A stretch of DNA of 64,000 nt from Halococcus salifodinae DSM 8989. GTDB lineage: Archaea > Halobacteriota > Halobacteria > Halobacteriales > Halococcaceae. Both the position numbers and the translations under genes were made by a program. Numbering within the stretch: position 1 is the first letter of the stretch; each line of letters begins with the position of its first letter. The notes beneath the pieces are model-generated. The model did no database searches and was not told the DNA's origin. It worked only from the letters and a program-made list of their open reading frames with translations. Positions 62,538-64,000 of the stretch are shown piece by piece. Where the stretch lies: assembly GCF_000336935.1 (NCBI RefSeq), contig NZ_AOME01000014.1:28923-92922 (forward strand), read 5' to 3'.

Positions 62538-63785
62538 CTACGCGAACAGCTGTCTGGCGTCGTCGATGGCCTCGATGAGAGTGTCGACCTCGTCTTCCGT
62601 GTTGTAGAGATAGAACGAGGCCCGGGCGGAGGCCGCCGTGCCGAGCACGTCGTGGAGCGGCTGGGTGCAGTGATCGCCGGGCCGGATCGCGACGCCGTGG
62701 TCGTTCATGATGCTCGCGAGGTCGTGGGCGTGGACGCCATCGAGATTGAAGGAGACGAGGCCCGCTCGCTCGCCCGCCGGCGGGCCGTAGATCTCGATGT
62801 CGTCGAACTCGTTCAACCGCTCCACCGCGTAATCGGCGAGATCGCGCTCGTGGCGATCGATCCGATCGAGACCGATCTCGTCCAGATAATCGGCGGCCTC
62901 GGCGAGCGCGATCCCCTCTGCGATCAGCGGCGTGCCGGCCTCGTACTTCCACGGCAGGTCGGCCCACGTCGTCCCCTCGAACTCGACCTTCCGGACCATC
63001 CCGCCGCCGTACATGAACGGCTCCATCGCTTCGAGGATCGCTTTCTTGCCGTAGAGCCCGCCGATCCCCGTCGGTCCACACATCTTGTGGCCGGAGAAGG
63101 CGTAGAAGTCGACGTCGAGCGCCTCGACATCGACGGACTGGTGTGGGACTGCCTGGGCACCGTCGGCGAAAATGTAGCTATCGTGCTCGTGGGCGAGATC
63201 GGCGAGGTCGCCGATCGGGTTGATGGTGCCGAGGGTGTTCGAGACGTGGGTGACCGAGACCATCTCGGTGTCGGGACCGATGACTTCGCGGGCGTGGTCC
63301 ATGTCGAGCCGGCCCTCGTCGTCGATTTCGATATACTGCACGTCCGCGCCGGTGCGTTTGGCGATCTGCTGCCACGTCACGAGCGAGGAGTGGTGTTCCA
63401 TCTCGGAGAGGACGACTTCGTCGCCCTCTCCGAGCTCGTTCAGGCCCCACGCGTACGCTACGAGGTTCAGGCCTTCAGTGGTGTTCTTCGTGAAGATCAT
63501 CTCCTCGCGACCGCCCGAGGCCCCGACGAACTCGGCGAGGCGGTCGTGGGCCTCTTCGTACGCGATCGAGGCCTCCTGGCTCAGATGGTGGATCCCCCGG
63601 TGGACGTTCGCGTTGGTCCCCCGGTAGTAGTCGCTCATCGCGTCGACCACGCGATCGGGCGTCTGGCTCGTGGCGGCGTTGTCGAGGTACGCGAGGTGCT
63701 GGCCGTCGCCGACCTCGCGTTCGAGGATCGGGAACTCGTCCCGGATCCGGCCGACATCCAGCGGTTCGGCGGTCTGACTGCTCAT
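62538..63785 (-). CDS. sufS: Cysteine desulfurase SufS
   Basis: 415-residue PLP enzyme supplying sulfur for Fe-S clusters. The PLP lysine is Lys234 in SGHKMCGPTGIG; the catalytic cysteine is Cys373 in RPGDHCTQPLHD. YLDNAATSQTP and HHSSLVTWQQIAKRTG are typical of class II desulfurases. ATG 63785. Works with SufU (58.2-58.6 kb on the same strand). The 255-base gap 62283-62537 before it on the downstream side shows no gene. Confidence 0.95.
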   Translation of the reverse strand: MSSQTAEPLDVGRIRDEFPILEREVGDGQHLAYLDNAATSQTPDRVVDAMSDYYRGTNANVHRGIHHLSQEASIAYEEAHDRLAEFVGASGGREEMIFTKNTTEGLNLVAYAWGLNELGEGDEVVLSEMEHHSSLVTWQQIAKRTGADVQYIEIDDEGRLDMDHAREVIGPDTEMVSVTHVSNTLGTINPIGDLADLAHEHDSYIFADGAQAVPHQSVDVEALDVDFYAFSGHKMCGPTGIGGLYGKKAILEAMEPFMYGGGMVRKVEFEGTTWADLPWKYEAGTPLIAEGIALAEAADYLDEIGLDRIDRHERDLADYAVERLNEFDDIEIYGPPAGERAGLVSFNLDGVHAHDLASIMNDHGVAIRPGDHCTQPLHDVLGTAASARASFYLYNTEDEVDTLIEAIDDARQLFA

Positions 63786-63846
63786 TGACGCTGCGTACGG
63801 TCCGGAGGGGGAACATTCCTTCGGTCAGCACGTGTTCGTGGCCGGC

Positions 63847-63993
63847 TCAGGCGACGCGGCGCGACATCACCAGCAGTCCGAGCACGAGCAGCGCAAGCCC
63901 CCAGTACAGCGAATCGCCGGGCACCCAGACCAACAGTAGCGTGACGATACCGGAGGTGAACAGCGACCAACCGATGGTCGTGGAGTAGCTCAT
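63847..63993 (-). CDS. Two-helix small membrane protein, 48 aa
   Basis: MSYSTTIGWSLFTSGIVTLL then LVWVPGDSLYWGLALLVLGL, ending MSRRVA. Two helices joined by a PGDS turn. ATG 63993, stop 63847. It lies upstream of sufS on the same strand; codon use is haloarchaeal. No family known. Confidence 0.65.
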   Translation of the reverse strand: MSYSTTIGWSLFTSGIVTLLLVWVPGDSLYWGLALLVLGLLVMSRRVA

Positions 63994-64000
63994 GGGGCAA

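Overview
The window is chromosomal DNA from a halophilic archaeon (class Halobacteria). It is very GC-rich, its proteins are strongly acidic, and it carries archaeal information-processing genes (eIF1A, Rio1, a Dim2-like KH protein, Hel308, Cgi121, NMD3, RadA) together with families I know mainly from haloarchaea (DUF5784, DUF5786, DUF5789, PspAB, PhaE/PhaC). Repeat content and gene families would fit a Halococcus-like genome, but the genus is not proven from this sequence. No rRNA, tRNA, CRISPR array, intact insertion sequence or replication origin was seen.

Layout. 1-7.3 kb: adenylate kinase (cut by the window edge), a DUF460 protein, then eIF1A, Rio1, an acetyltransferase, TrpRS and the KH protein. 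7.7-16.3 kb: TetR regulator, CruF-like membrane protein, drug-type ABC exporter, metallo-hydrolase plus AAA ATPase, thiolase, and a Fic protein in A+T-richer DNA. 16.6-25.4 kb: membrane transport (DUF389, amino-acid permease with Usp domains plus a free UspA, NhaP-type antiporter) and an acyl-CoA ligase. 25.4-33 kb: metallo-hydrolase, SerRS, small redox genes, Hel308 and Cgi121, and a hydrolase. 33.1-37.1 kb: a polyhydroxyalkanoate locus (phaJ-like gene divergent from phaR-phaP-phaE-phaC). 37.1-40.8 kb: an iron-type ABC import locus with two tandem lipoproteins and an ATPase but no permease, carrying DtxR-like operators. 40.9-55 kb: assorted metabolism, several very small haloarchaeal proteins, an XPD-like helicase, NhaC, NMD3 and HtpX. 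55-64 kb: PspAB, GDT1-like transporter, RadA, SufU, an RND/MMPL exporter, an HTH/membrane pair and SufS.

The most unusual content is between (and once inside) the genes. Seven of the nine gene-poor stretches longer than 300 bases, plus the eIF1A-rio1 gap, hold mosaic copies of one structured repeat family. It has two hairpin types. One has an 11-nt loop, nearly always GAGCGAAGCGA, on stems whose sequence differs from copy to copy but still pairs. The other is a perfect 7-12 bp stem with a three-base loop, again with variable stems. The two occur side by side, often followed by GTGGATGA and by a conserved right arm that is identical over 47 bases in two copies. Four three-base-loop hairpins follow one another between the thiolase and Fic genes, followed by a shorter fifth with a five-base loop. 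A block of such hairpins also sits in frame inside phaC and adds about 70 low-complexity residues. A separate 33-base segment is shared in frame by the ferredoxin and Hel308 genes. This repeat system is my best candidate for something undescribed.

Many genes appear to be transcribed without a leader (TATA-like element about 27-30 bases before the start codon). T-runs serve as likely terminators after eIF1A, the glutamine amidotransferase and radA.
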